NCBI GenBank assembly: GCA_019120075.1
Contig: DWVT01000208.1
Coordinates: forward strand, 1 to 40,935
Reading direction: 5' to 3'
DNA: 40,935 nt
Source: Candidatus Mediterraneibacter excrementigallinarum
GTDB lineage: Bacteria; Bacillota; Clostridia; Lachnospirales; Lachnospiraceae
This document shows, piece by piece, positions 14,674-22,467 of the stretch. The notes under the pieces were generated by a model. It saw nothing but the letters and a program-made list of their open reading frames with translations. It ran no database searches and was not told the DNA's origin. The first letter of the stretch is position 1, and every line of letters begins with the position of its first letter. The translations under genes were made by a program, and so were the position numbers.

Positions 14674-17436
14674 ATGTACCGCTTAAACAGACTTTATCTT
14701 ACAGATCTTACCATAGAACACATGAGGAACCCGCTCGGTATCGATGTGGAAAGCCCGAGGTTTGCGTGGAAACTTCACAGTGACAGAAAGAATGTCAGGC
14801 AGACCTCCTATCATCTGCGGCTGTATGACGACAGCGGGCTGTGCGCGGAGAGCGGAGCGGTTTCGTCAGAACAGAGTATTGAAGTGATGCTCCCGGGATT
14901 CCGGGCAAAACCTCAGACCAGGTATGAAGTCCGGCTTGAAGTCACCGACAACAAGGGAGCGCGCGCTTCTCTGGAGTCATATTTTGAGACCGGAAAGATG
15001 GATCAGCCGTTCCGGAGCAGATGGGTAGAGCCGAAACAGCAGCCAACTCCCTCATCCATGGATCGAAACGGGGATTCCATTATTGCCGGGAGCGCCTATG
15101 TGGACGGGAAGAGAGATTTCCACGAATTCATGCCTGCGCAGTACGTTCGGATCCCGTTCCGGGTGGAGAAAGGCGTAAGAAGAGCAAGAATCTATGCGAC
15201 GGATCATGGCCTTTACCGTCTTACCGTAAACGGAGTCCGTCCGGATGACAGGGAATTCGCGCCGGAAAATACTGCATACAATAAGCTGATGTACTATCAG
15301 ACCTATGATGTCACCGGCCTGCTGAAACCGGAGGAGAATGTGATCGGCGTGATCCTGGCGGACGGATGGTGGGCAGGCAGGGTCGGGACCACCGGAGACT
15401 GCTGCCAGTACGGTAATACTACGGCTCTCCTTCTGGACGCAGAGATTGAATATATGGACGGGACAAAGGAGACAGTCACAGGAGAAGCGGGTGTATCCTC
15501 CACCGGACCGATCATTTTTTCGGATCTCTTTGTCGGGGAAAAGTACGACGCAAGGAAAGAAATGCCGGGCTGGGACTGTGCAGGATTTGACGACAGCGGC
15601 TGGGAAAAGGTGATCCCCATGGAATCCGAAAAAGAGAATGAGGGGAATGAGAATGAATACCGGAAGGATAATCTGAAGGGACAGCCCCTTGCCCCGGTGC
15701 GGCCGGTCCGGATCTTTCATCCTGAGCGGATCTTTACCGCGCCCAATGGGGATATGATCCTGGATGCGGGACAGACACTTGCCGGAAATATCCGGTTTAC
15801 CGTGACTGCAAAAGAAGGGGATGTGATCACACTGGAACACTTTGAGGTGCTGGACCAGGAAGGAAATTATTTCAACTCCATCCTCAATAATAACAAAGAG
15901 CAGACCGAGATCTATATCGCCCGGGAGGGGACACAGACTTATCAGCCCGCATTTACCTATCACGGATTCCGTTATGTCCGGATCCGGGGGTGGAGAGGAA
16001 CGCCCTTCACAGAAGATTTCACCGTCTATGCCTACTCCAGCGCGATGGATGAGATCGGTTCCTTCCACACTTCGGATGAACGGATCAACCAGCTTCAGAG
16101 CAACATCTGGTGGAGCCAGATCTCAAATACCATATCCATCCCCACGGACTGCCCCCAGAGGGAAAAAGCCGGATGGACCGGGGACATCATGGTCTACTCC
16201 CCCACCATGTGCTTTAATACAGAGGCAGATGCTTTCTTAAGCTCCTGGATGGATAATGTCCGGGCAGAACAGATGGAGGACGGTGCGATTCCCATGATCG
16301 TTCCCTATCTGAAGGCATATGCTACGTTCCTGAGGGATAACCTGGGAGCAGATACGAGCTGCGGCTGGGGAGACGCGGTGATCATGGTGCCCTACAGTGT
16401 TTATCGTGCATACGGTGACAGGAAGATTCTGGAGGAAAACTACGACGCTATGACCCGGTGGATGGAGTACATTGATTCCCGGGCGGCAAACAGCCATCCG
16501 GAAGGATATGAGAACTGGGATGAGACCCGCAAGGCACGCAGCAGATATCTCTGGAATACGGATTTCCATTTTGGAGACTGGCTGATCCCAAGCATTGTCC
16601 TGAACAATCCGGATGCCAATGCCATGAACGATACGGCATACGCGACCATGGGGACTGTGGCGCCCGCATACTATGCCTTCAGCGCGAAGAACATGGCAGA
16701 GATTGCCCGGATTCTGGGAAAGAAGAAAGATGCGGAACATTATGAGGAGTTGTACGGGAAGATCCGGCAGGCGTTCATCGAGGAATACGTCCATGAGGAC
16801 GGTACTATGGACGCGGATTTCCAGGGAATTTATGTGATCGCCCTGAAGATGGGACTTGTCACGGATGAGGCGCGCCCGAAAATGGTACAGCATCTGTGCG
16901 ATATGATCAGGAAGAACTCAGACCGCCTTGATACCGGGTTCTTAAGTGTCCGTTTCCTGATGGATGTACTCTGTGAAAATGGAAGAAGTGATGTGGCGTA
17001 TAAGCTTCTCTTCCAGGAGGGATGTCCGGGCTGGCTCTATGAGGTAGAAAAAGGAGCCACTACCATGTGGGAGAGCTGGGGCGCAGTCGCAGAGGACGGT
17101 ACAGTCAGCACCTACAGTTATAACCACTATGCGTTTGGCTGTATCGGAGAATGGATGTATCAACATCTGGGCGGTCTGAACATTCTGGAAGCAGGATATA
17201 AGAGATTCCGTGTGGAGCCCGCCTTTGACAGCGGACTGACTTCCGTATCTGTCAGCGAGGAGACTCCTTATGGAACAGCAGCGGTCGACTGGGAGATTGT
17301 GGAGGATCAGATCCTTGTTCATGTGACAGTGCCGGCGAACACAGAGGCGGAGATCTGTCTGCCGGGCAGGGAGCGGGAGACAGTCGGAAGCGGAACCTAC
17401 AGTTTTCTCTGTCAGAGACCGGGCAAACAATGGTAA
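14674..17436 (+). CDS. alpha-L-rhamnosidase, GH78 family
   Basis: A 920-residue glycoside hydrolase, normal for GH78. N-terminal beta-sandwich domains come first (residues about 1-380, with YLTDLTIEHMRNPLGIDVESPRFAWKL and YRLTVNGVRP). The (alpha/alpha)6 barrel follows, with the family motif DCPQREKAGWTGDIMVYS carrying acidic residues of the active site, and a late barrel Glu in TTMWESWGAV. A C-terminal beta-domain closes the protein. There is no signal peptide, so it acts inside the cell on imported rhamnosides, such as plant glycosides or pectin fragments. I chose the ATG at 14674 for its GCAGGAGGA site; an upstream in-frame ATG at 14605 lacks one and adds 23 unrelated residues. It is probably controlled by the AraC protein upstream. 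Confidence 0.93.
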   Translation: MYRLNRLYLTDLTIEHMRNPLGIDVESPRFAWKLHSDRKNVRQTSYHLRLYDDSGLCAESGAVSSEQSIEVMLPGFRAKPQTRYEVRLEVTDNKGARASLESYFETGKMDQPFRSRWVEPKQQPTPSSMDRNGDSIIAGSAYVDGKRDFHEFMPAQYVRIPFRVEKGVRRARIYATDHGLYRLTVNGVRPDDREFAPENTAYNKLMYYQTYDVTGLLKPEENVIGVILADGWWAGRVGTTGDCCQYGNTTALLLDAEIEYMDGTKETVTGEAGVSSTGPIIFSDLFVGEKYDARKEMPGWDCAGFDDSGWEKVIPMESEKENEGNENEYRKDNLKGQPLAPVRPVRIFHPERIFTAPNGDMILDAGQTLAGNIRFTVTAKEGDVITLEHFEVLDQEGNYFNSILNNNKEQTEIYIAREGTQTYQPAFTYHGFRYVRIRGWRGTPFTEDFTVYAYSSAMDEIGSFHTSDERINQLQSNIWWSQISNTISIPTDCPQREKAGWTGDIMVYSPTMCFNTEADAFLSSWMDNVRAEQMEDGAIPMIVPYLKAYATFLRDNLGADTSCGWGDAVIMVPYSVYRAYGDRKILEENYDAMTRWMEYIDSRAANSHPEGYENWDETRKARSRYLWNTDFHFGDWLIPSIVLNNPDANAMNDTAYATMGTVAPAYYAFSAKNMAEIARILGKKKDAEHYEELYGKIRQAFIEEYVHEDGTMDADFQGIYVIALKMGLVTDEARPKMVQHLCDMIRKNSDRLDTGFLSVRFLMDVLCENGRSDVAYKLLFQEGCPGWLYEVEKGATTMWESWGAVAEDGTVSTYSYNHYAFGCIGEWMYQHLGGLNILEAGYKRFRVEPAFDSGLTSVSVSEETPYGTAAVDWEIVEDQILVHVTVPANTEAEICLPGRERETVGSGTYSFLCQRPGKQW

Positions 17437-17532
17437 TATTATGTAAAGAGGTTTCCTTTTGAATATAAATCATGTATTATAGGCAGTATGGTGTGGACAG
17501 AGAACGGTTAGTTTTTACGGGAGGGAGAAGTT

Positions 17533-18159
17533 ATGAACGAACAAAAAGATAAAAAGAAAGGAAGCCGGAATGGACTGCTGAAGCTGTATCTTTCACAGAA
17601 ACTCATCAAGATCATCCTGGTGATTATTGTCATCGCAGCTCTTTTACTTGGAGTCACAAGATACTTTTCCACAAGGGGTACAACGACATCGATCGGTTTT
17701 GAAAATATCGGTGAATTGGCCACACAGTCGGCGTACTGTAAGGAAGTTAATGTGCTGGAGGGGTCAAGAGATTTATTCGGATTTACGATTCCGTTCACGC
17801 AGAGCAAATATATCTATAGTTATGGAGTAGAAGTCAAGGCGGGCTTTAACTTTGAAGAGATCGAATGGGAACTCAATGACCATACGATCGAGGTCAGACT
17901 CCCTGAAGCCGAGATATTAAGCACAGAACTTGATACAGATTCTTTTGAAGTATATCACGAAAAGGAGAGTGCTTTCCGCAAGATCACGTTGGAAGAAATC
18001 AACGAGGGGCTTGATTCCCTGCAGGAGAGAGCCCGGCAGGACGCGATAGACAGCGGGCTTCTTGAGAATGCAAGAAGCAACGCGGAAACGATCCTCACAG
18101 GATTTTTCGGCAATGTGTATGACATGGATGAATATGAGATTGTATTCAAGGACAAGTAA
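17533..18159 (+). CDS. DUF4230 domain-containing membrane-anchored protein
   Basis: A 208-residue protein with a basic N-terminus, one membrane helix (about 26-42, IIKIILVIIVIAALLLGV) and an extracytoplasmic DUF4230 domain: IGELATQSAYCKEVNVLEG, FTIPFTQSKYIYSYGVEVKAG and IEVRLPEAEILSTELDTDSF. A helical C-terminus follows. The topology is N-in, with the bulk outside. GGGAGGGAG precedes the start. A 27-residue membrane peptide follows 12 bp after the stop, making a small operon that ends at the terminator 18300-18353. The family is common in Firmicutes and its function is unknown to me. Confidence 0.85.
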   Translation: MNEQKDKKKGSRNGLLKLYLSQKLIKIILVIIVIAALLLGVTRYFSTRGTTTSIGFENIGELATQSAYCKEVNVLEGSRDLFGFTIPFTQSKYIYSYGVEVKAGFNFEEIEWELNDHTIEVRLPEAEILSTELDTDSFEVYHEKESAFRKITLEEINEGLDSLQERARQDAIDSGLLENARSNAETILTGFFGNVYDMDEYEIVFKDK

Positions 18160-18171
18160 GGGAGGCAGCAT

Positions 18172-18255
18172 ATGAAAAAGAAGATCCTGACGGTGCTGGG
18201 GATCATTGTGGCAGTTATCGTTGTGTTCTATTTTATATTATTTCTGACAGCATAA
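18172..18255 (+). CDS. 27-aa membrane peptide
   Basis: A short ORF with a perfect GGGAGG site 6 nt upstream, following the DUF4230 gene by 12 bp. It has four Lys/Met residues, then one hydrophobic helix (ILTVLGIIVAVIVVFYFILF) to near the end. I do not recognise it. Good translation signals and a following terminator favour a real gene, perhaps an accessory to the DUF4230 protein. Confidence 0.5.
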   Translation: MKKKILTVLGIIVAVIVVFYFILFLTA

Positions 18256-18299
18256 GAAAAAAGTGTGCTGCTGAATGCAGAAGAATAGGCAGAAACCGA

Positions 18300-18353
18300 G
18301 AAAAAGGATTCCGAATGTGTAGAGGGAAAAACTCTCCAGGCGGAATCTTTTTC
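18300..18353 (+). terminator. terminator after the DUF4230 operon
   Basis: GAAAAAGGATTCCG (18300-18313) pairs with CGGAATCTTTTTC (18341-18353), with a one-base bulge and a small inner AGAG/CTCT stem. The T-run is part of the 3' arm. The remaining bases to 18460 hold no gene. Confidence 0.75.
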
Positions 18354-18460
18354 ATGCTTTTCGGGCATGTCGCCATATGAAAACTAAGTATTGGATAAAT
18401 CGTATTTAAAGAACTATACTTTTAGCTGAAAGAAATGAAGGATAAGAGGGGAAATATCTG

Positions 18461-19858
18461 ATGAGAGGACTGATATACCGGCTGACAGAGCCGTCAGGGA
18501 CAATACCGGATGAGAGAAAGATCTTTTCAAACCATGATCTGAAGATCCTGATCGTCCCGCTTTTTCTGGAACAGCTTCTGGAGGTCCTGGTGGGAGTTTC
18601 CGATACGTTTATGGTCAGCTATGCGGGGGAGGCGGCAGTATCCGGTGTCTCCCTTGTGAATATGTTCAATACGGTTTTTATCTTCCTGTTTTCCGCGCTG
18701 GCAGCCGGCGGCGCCGTGGTGGTAAGCCAGTATATCGGCAGCAGGGATGAGAAGAACGGAAATCTCTCCGCGGGACAGCTGGTGATGATCTCGGCAGTCT
18801 TTTCCGCGGCGGTGACCATCTTCTCTCTGGCGCTGAACCGTCAGCTTCTTAGGCTCCTGTTCGGAGAGGTGGACCCGGATGTGATGGATGCGTGCGTGAC
18901 ATACCTTCAGATCTCGGCATACTCCTATCCGGCGATCGCTCTCTATAACGCCGGGGCAGCAGTCTGCCGGAGCATGGGAAAGACCAGTGTGACCATGAAT
19001 ATCTCTCTGGCTTCAAACGGGATCAATATCGTCGGGAATGCCGTTGGGGTGTTTGTACTCCACGCAGGCGTGGCGGGGGTTGCGTATCCGTCCCTGATTG
19101 CCAGGACATTTTCTGCGGTGGTGATCCTGATCCTCTGCTTCCGAAAGAAAAGCGGTCCGGCCAGTGTCCGCCTTGCCTGGAAGAATATCTTCCGATGGGA
19201 GAGCGGTATGGTGAAGCGGATTCTGGGGATTGCAGTGCCAAATGGGATTGAGAACGGGCTGTTCCAGCTTACGAAAGTTGCTCTGAGCAGTATTACAGCT
19301 CTTTTCGGGACGGTACAGATCGCGGCAAACGGAGTAGCACAGAGTTTCTGGTCCGTGGCTGCGCTGATGGGAACCGCCCTGGGGCTTGCCTTTGTCACCG
19401 TGATCGGGCAGTGCATGGGAGCGGGAGATACAGAAGCGGCGGAATATTATATGAAAAAACTGCTGCGGATCACCCTTCTTGCATCGATTCTCTGGAATGC
19501 CCTGATCCTGGCTGTGACGCCCCTCGTCCTGAAAGGGTATGCGCTGTCAGATGAGACAGCGGATCTGGTGGCGGTCCTGGTCATCATACACAATATCTTT
19601 AACGCTCTGTTCTATCCTCTTTCCGGGGCTCTGGCGAACGGGCTGAGGGCAGCAGGGGATGTGAGATATACCATGTATGTGAGCATTTTTTCCACCATTG
19701 GGTGCCGCGTGGTGTTTTCCATCCTGTTCGGGATCTTTCTGGATCTGGGCGTGATCGGAATCGCGTTCGCCATGTGTCTGGACTGGATGATCCGGGCAAT
19801 GTTCTTCTGGATCCGTTTCCGGGGAGGAAAGTGGAAAGAGTTCCGGGTGATCGGATAA
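18461..19858 (+). CDS. MATE family efflux transporter
   Basis: A 465-residue polytopic membrane protein with about 12 helices in two related halves of the MATE fold. Recognisable blocks are LIVPLFLEQLLEVLVGVSDTFMVSYAGEAAVSGVSLVN (about 28-65), AAGGAVVVSQYIGSR, and in the second half ILGIAVPNGIENGLFQLTK, AANGVAQSFWSVAALMGTALGLAFVTVIGQCMGAGD. MATE proteins export drugs or metabolites against Na+ or H+. The AGGGG site lies about 12 nt upstream. It is monocistronic, ending before the hairpin at 19987-20034. Its substrate cannot be predicted. The divergent TetR gene nearby is convergent with it and controls something else. Confidence 0.92.
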   Translation: MRGLIYRLTEPSGTIPDERKIFSNHDLKILIVPLFLEQLLEVLVGVSDTFMVSYAGEAAVSGVSLVNMFNTVFIFLFSALAAGGAVVVSQYIGSRDEKNGNLSAGQLVMISAVFSAAVTIFSLALNRQLLRLLFGEVDPDVMDACVTYLQISAYSYPAIALYNAGAAVCRSMGKTSVTMNISLASNGINIVGNAVGVFVLHAGVAGVAYPSLIARTFSAVVILILCFRKKSGPASVRLAWKNIFRWESGMVKRILGIAVPNGIENGLFQLTKVALSSITALFGTVQIAANGVAQSFWSVAALMGTALGLAFVTVIGQCMGAGDTEAAEYYMKKLLRITLLASILWNALILAVTPLVLKGYALSDETADLVAVLVIIHNIFNALFYPLSGALANGLRAAGDVRYTMYVSIFSTIGCRVVFSILFGIFLDLGVIGIAFAMCLDWMIRAMFFWIRFRGGKWKEFRVIG

Positions 19859-19986
19859 GAAACTGCTATCGCCCATGTGGTTTCACATGGACAGATATAG
19901 ATAAGATTCCAGATGAGGAGTGCGCGGCAATCTATGAGAGATCCTGGAGATGATCCGGGAACAAAGGTTATTCTGATTCGGAAAGG

Positions 19987-20034
19987 ACAGGGGGCCTGGG
20001 GAACGAAAGTGTATCCTCAAGGCTCCCTGTTTTC
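19987..20034. terminator. terminator between MATE and tetR, overlapping tetR 3' end
   Basis: ACAGGGGGCC (19987-19996) pairs with GGCTCCCTGT (20021-20030), 10 bp with one wobble, followed by TTT. The right arm lies within the last codons of the tetR gene on the other strand. A smaller perfect stem, CCATGTG/CACATGG, lies at about 19873-19890. Confidence 0.65.
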
Positions 20035-20637
20035 CTCCCCGGCGGAATTGACGGAAAAATCTTTTCCGACCAGCCCAGCTCCGTCGAGCCCGTGCAGGAT
20101 CAGGCGGGTGGCAAGGGGAACCATCTCCTCCAGCGGGATCCGTTGCCCGTCCACTTCCCACTGACGATAGATCACCCCGAGGGAAACAGAAAAATAGGTG
20201 ATGATCAGGTTAGTCTCAAAGCGGGTGTAACCTGGAAGGCGGTCATATTTTCTGAAAAAGTATTCCCGGAACAGATCCGGAGGGTTCAGCCCCTCCGGAA
20301 AATGCCCTTTGCTTGAGAGGATTTTTTTGTCTACCGGATCAAGAGATGCCATGAATTCAAAACTGTGCTGGATGATCTGTTCCGCGTCATCCGGAAATGC
20401 AGTCTTTGAAATCTTTTCAAGGGCGGGTGACATAAGTTCAAGCTGAAGGGCGGCGAGCAGATGATCCAGAGACGGATAGTGAAGGTAAAATGTCTTCCGG
20501 TTGATCTGCGCGCGTTCCGTGAGTTCTTTGATCGATATCTTGGAATACTCGTTTTCATCCATCATTCCCCGGAATGTATTTCGGATCAGATTTTCATTTT
20601 TTACAAATCGAAGATCGTGCTTTTCTGGCTGTTTCAT
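20017..20637 (-). CDS. TetR/AcrR family transcriptional regulator
   Basis: A 206-residue regulator. The N-terminal helix-turn-helix domain (about 10-60) contains FVKNENLIRNTFRGMM and YSKISIKELTERAQINRKTFYLHYPSLDHLLAAL, the canonical TetR recognition helix pattern. The C-terminal helical ligand domain ends with LEEMVPLATRLILHGLDGAGLVG. I chose the ATG ending at 20637 for its AGGGGG site about 9 nt upstream; a longer reading from 20685 adds 16 residues without one. It is divergent from the cytidylate-kinase-like gene at 20893, and the 255-bp gap holds three ATGTANAC boxes, so it probably represses itself and that gene. The ligand is unknown. Confidence 0.88.
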   Translation of the reverse strand: MKQPEKHDLRFVKNENLIRNTFRGMMDENEYSKISIKELTERAQINRKTFYLHYPSLDHLLAALQLELMSPALEKISKTAFPDDAEQIIQHSFEFMASLDPVDKKILSSKGHFPEGLNPPDLFREYFFRKYDRLPGYTRFETNLIITYFSVSLGVIYRQWEVDGQRIPLEEMVPLATRLILHGLDGAGLVGKDFSVNSAGEENREP

Positions 20638-20660
20638 CTTTAGTATCCCCCTCTGATAAA

Positions 20661-20763
20661 ATGTATACATGGAGTTAATCCACACTTAATAGAAAAATGT
20701 TGATTAAACCACAAGGATGTACACTTGTCCATTGAGATGTAAACATATTTTTATTATTATAAT
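20661..20763 (+). promoter_or_regulatory. divergent control region with ATGTANAC boxes and a promoter
   Basis: TTGAGA (20732-20737), a 17-bp spacer and TATTAT (20755-20760) make a good promoter for the + strand gene. ATGTATAC (20661, inside the perfect palindrome ATGTATACAT, 20661-20670), ATGTACAC (20717-20724) and ATGTAAAC (20737-20744) recur. The last two are exactly 20 bp apart, and the second of them overlaps the -35 edge. They are candidate operators for the adjacent TetR protein. Confidence 0.45.
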
Positions 20764-20892
20764 ACCATAGCAAAGGGTAATCAACGGGTGGATATTAATA
20801 CACTTGTGAGAAATAACCGAAATAATATTCGTCTGGCAGGTCTGTCAGAAAACATTCAGGCCGGTCCGGACGTTTCAGGAGGTAGAGAGACT

Positions 20893-21495
20893 ATGAAATT
20901 TCGTTATATCACGATCGAGAGGGAATATGGAAGCGGAGGAACAAAGATCGGACGCAGGCTGTCAGAGGTCTGCGGCGTTCCGTGTTATGGAAAGGAAATA
21001 CTGGAGGCGGTAGCAAAGAAACATGGGATACCGGTTGAGGACATCAACCGGTATGAGGAGAAGGCGACAGGAAGCCTGATCTATTCCATGTTTGTCATGA
21101 GCCGCGTACAGACAGGTGATCCGAGTATGCTGACTGCAGAAGGAAAGGTATTTCTGGACGAGCAGCTTGAGATCCGGAGACTCGCCATGGAGGGACCGTC
21201 AATCTTCCTGGGACACTGCGCAGCTGACGCGCTGAGAGAGCAGAAAGGCGTTGTGAAAGTGTTCATCCATTCCGGAAATGAAGAAGAGGTGAAAAACAGG
21301 ATCACAAAAGATTATGGGATCGCGCCGGAGGAGGTGGAATCCACCCGCAGATATTACAACAAAAAGAGGGCGGGGTATTTCCGTGCAAATACAGGGAAAG
21401 AGTGGAAAGATCTGAAAAATTACGATATAGTGCTGGATTCCTCAAAACTTGGGATTGAAGGATGCGTGAATGTGCTGAAGGGAGTTTTTGAGTAA
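20893..21495 (+). CDS. cytidylate kinase-like family protein
   Basis: A 200-residue P-loop kinase of the cytidylate kinase-like family. It begins with MKFRYITIEREYGSGGTKIGRRLSE, whose REYGSGGTKIG is the modified Walker A. ELLEAVAKKHGIPVEDINRYEE-type helices follow, then FLGHCAADALREQKGVVKVFIH and a lid-like segment (RYYNKKRAGYFRANTGKEW) with the Arg pairs typical of these proteins. The true nucleotide substrate is uncertain; such proteins are often next to regulators in Clostridia. I chose the ATG at 20893 because AGGAGGTAG lies just upstream. The open frame extends 35 codons further back, into the promoter. It ends with a terminator at 21577-21625. Confidence 0.85.
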   Translation: MKFRYITIEREYGSGGTKIGRRLSEVCGVPCYGKEILEAVAKKHGIPVEDINRYEEKATGSLIYSMFVMSRVQTGDPSMLTAEGKVFLDEQLEIRRLAMEGPSIFLGHCAADALREQKGVVKVFIHSGNEEEVKNRITKDYGIAPEEVESTRRYYNKKRAGYFRANTGKEWKDLKNYDIVLDSSKLGIEGCVNVLKGVFE

Positions 21496-21576
21496 AAATC
21501 AAAGACATGCCTGGAAAGCATTGAAAAGGATGAGGTTTAAGTATTAGACGTAAGAGAAATGGCCTGATTATAATGT

Positions 21577-21625
21577 GAGTGTAGACAAAAGGGAAAACGC
21601 CCGGATGCCTGCACTCATTTTTTTT
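21577..21625 (+). terminator. terminator after the cytidylate-kinase-like gene
   Basis: GAGTGTAG (21577-21584) pairs with CTGCACTC (21609-21616), followed by ATTTTTTTT. The loop is long (24 nt) but the T-run is strong. Confidence 0.65.
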
Positions 21626-21650
21626 GCGCGATAAGACCGGTACGTGGCTG

Positions 21651-21713
21651 CTGTGAGCTGCTCGCGGCATCGCGTTGAGCGGACAGGGGGCGGGACCTTC
21701 CCCTATCCGATTC
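21651..21713. repeat. GC-rich dispersed repeat element, copy 2
   Basis: Related to 13361-13423. It shares GTGAGCTGC, ATCGCG, the GGACAGGGG arm (21681-21689) and CCCCTATCCGATT (21700-21712). Here the stem has one mismatch. It lies about 70 bp before the C39-like gene. Confidence 0.55.
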
Positions 21714-21781
21714 TGCAGGTATCTGAGCGGACAAAAGAGTTATACATGATCATAGAAGAGAAAAGGACAGAAGGGATAAAG

Positions 21782-22459
21782 ATGACAGGAAAGATACTTG
21801 CAGGAGTGAGCCTGAGCCTGTCCCTGGTGACATGCGTTGCCATGGGCGTTCAGGGCGGAGACAATGATTGGGAAAACGGATGTGTGCAGGAAACATGCGG
21901 AACTGAGGGACAGAAGATGACTGAGCAGGTCCGCCCCCTGGAGATCATCGTGGATGAACAAGACATGGAAGATATTCACGAACAAAATGAAGATGAACCG
22001 TCGGCAGACCGTTACTATGGGGCCGACGGAAGACTTTATGGAACGGATATGAATGAGTACTTTATCGGGGATCCATTTACAGCAGGCGGGATCATATGCG
22101 GGGCGGGAGCGATCGTCACCGCGGCGGACAGATATCTCGATGATCAGGGAAGCCCCATGCGGGCGCTGGATGTGACCGGGAGTTCTCCGGAGGAACTCTA
22201 TGAACGGGTGAGCCAGGGACAGCCGGTTGTTGTCTGGGTGACAATCTCCATGGCAGACAGGGGAAGCACCCAGGGGTGGTACACGGAAGACGGCGGGTAT
22301 GTGGACTGGAGTACGAACGATCACGGTGCAGTGCTGATCGGTTATACTGAGACGACAGTGACGATCGCGGATCCGATCTCAGGCAGAATAGAATATGACA
22401 GAGAACAGTTTGAGAAAGTGTTTGAGTCCCGGGGAAATCAATGTGTAGTCCTGGAGTGA
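21782..22459 (+). CDS. secreted C39 peptidase-like protein lacking its nucleophile region
   Basis: A 225-residue protein with a signal-like N-terminus (MTGKILAGVSLSLSLVTCVAMG) and then an acidic stretch of about 45 residues. The rest matches the C-terminal part of Lachnospiraceae C39_2-type peptidases: GRLYGTDMNEYFIGDP, ALDVTGSSPEELYERVSQGQPVVVWVTI, the catalytic His in NDHGAVLIGY, and IADPISGRIEYDREQFEKVFE. In full members a segment with the nucleophilic Cys (a PTGCE-like motif) stands before the YGPDPNEYF block. Here that segment is absent and acidic sequence stands in its place. It is probably inactive as a peptidase, perhaps a binding protein or decay product. I chose the ATG at 21782 for AAGGG 6 nt upstream. 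It converges on the AraC gene with an 8-bp gap. Confidence 0.7.
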   Translation: MTGKILAGVSLSLSLVTCVAMGVQGGDNDWENGCVQETCGTEGQKMTEQVRPLEIIVDEQDMEDIHEQNEDEPSADRYYGADGRLYGTDMNEYFIGDPFTAGGIICGAGAIVTAADRYLDDQGSPMRALDVTGSSPEELYERVSQGQPVVVWVTISMADRGSTQGWYTEDGGYVDWSTNDHGAVLIGYTETTVTIADPISGRIEYDREQFEKVFESRGNQCVVLE

Positions 22460-22467
22460 GACACAGG

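Noticed and set aside
20788..20892. Longer N-terminus for the cytidylate-kinase-like gene
   Set aside because: The extra codons lie next to the promoter, lack a ribosome site and do not match the family.
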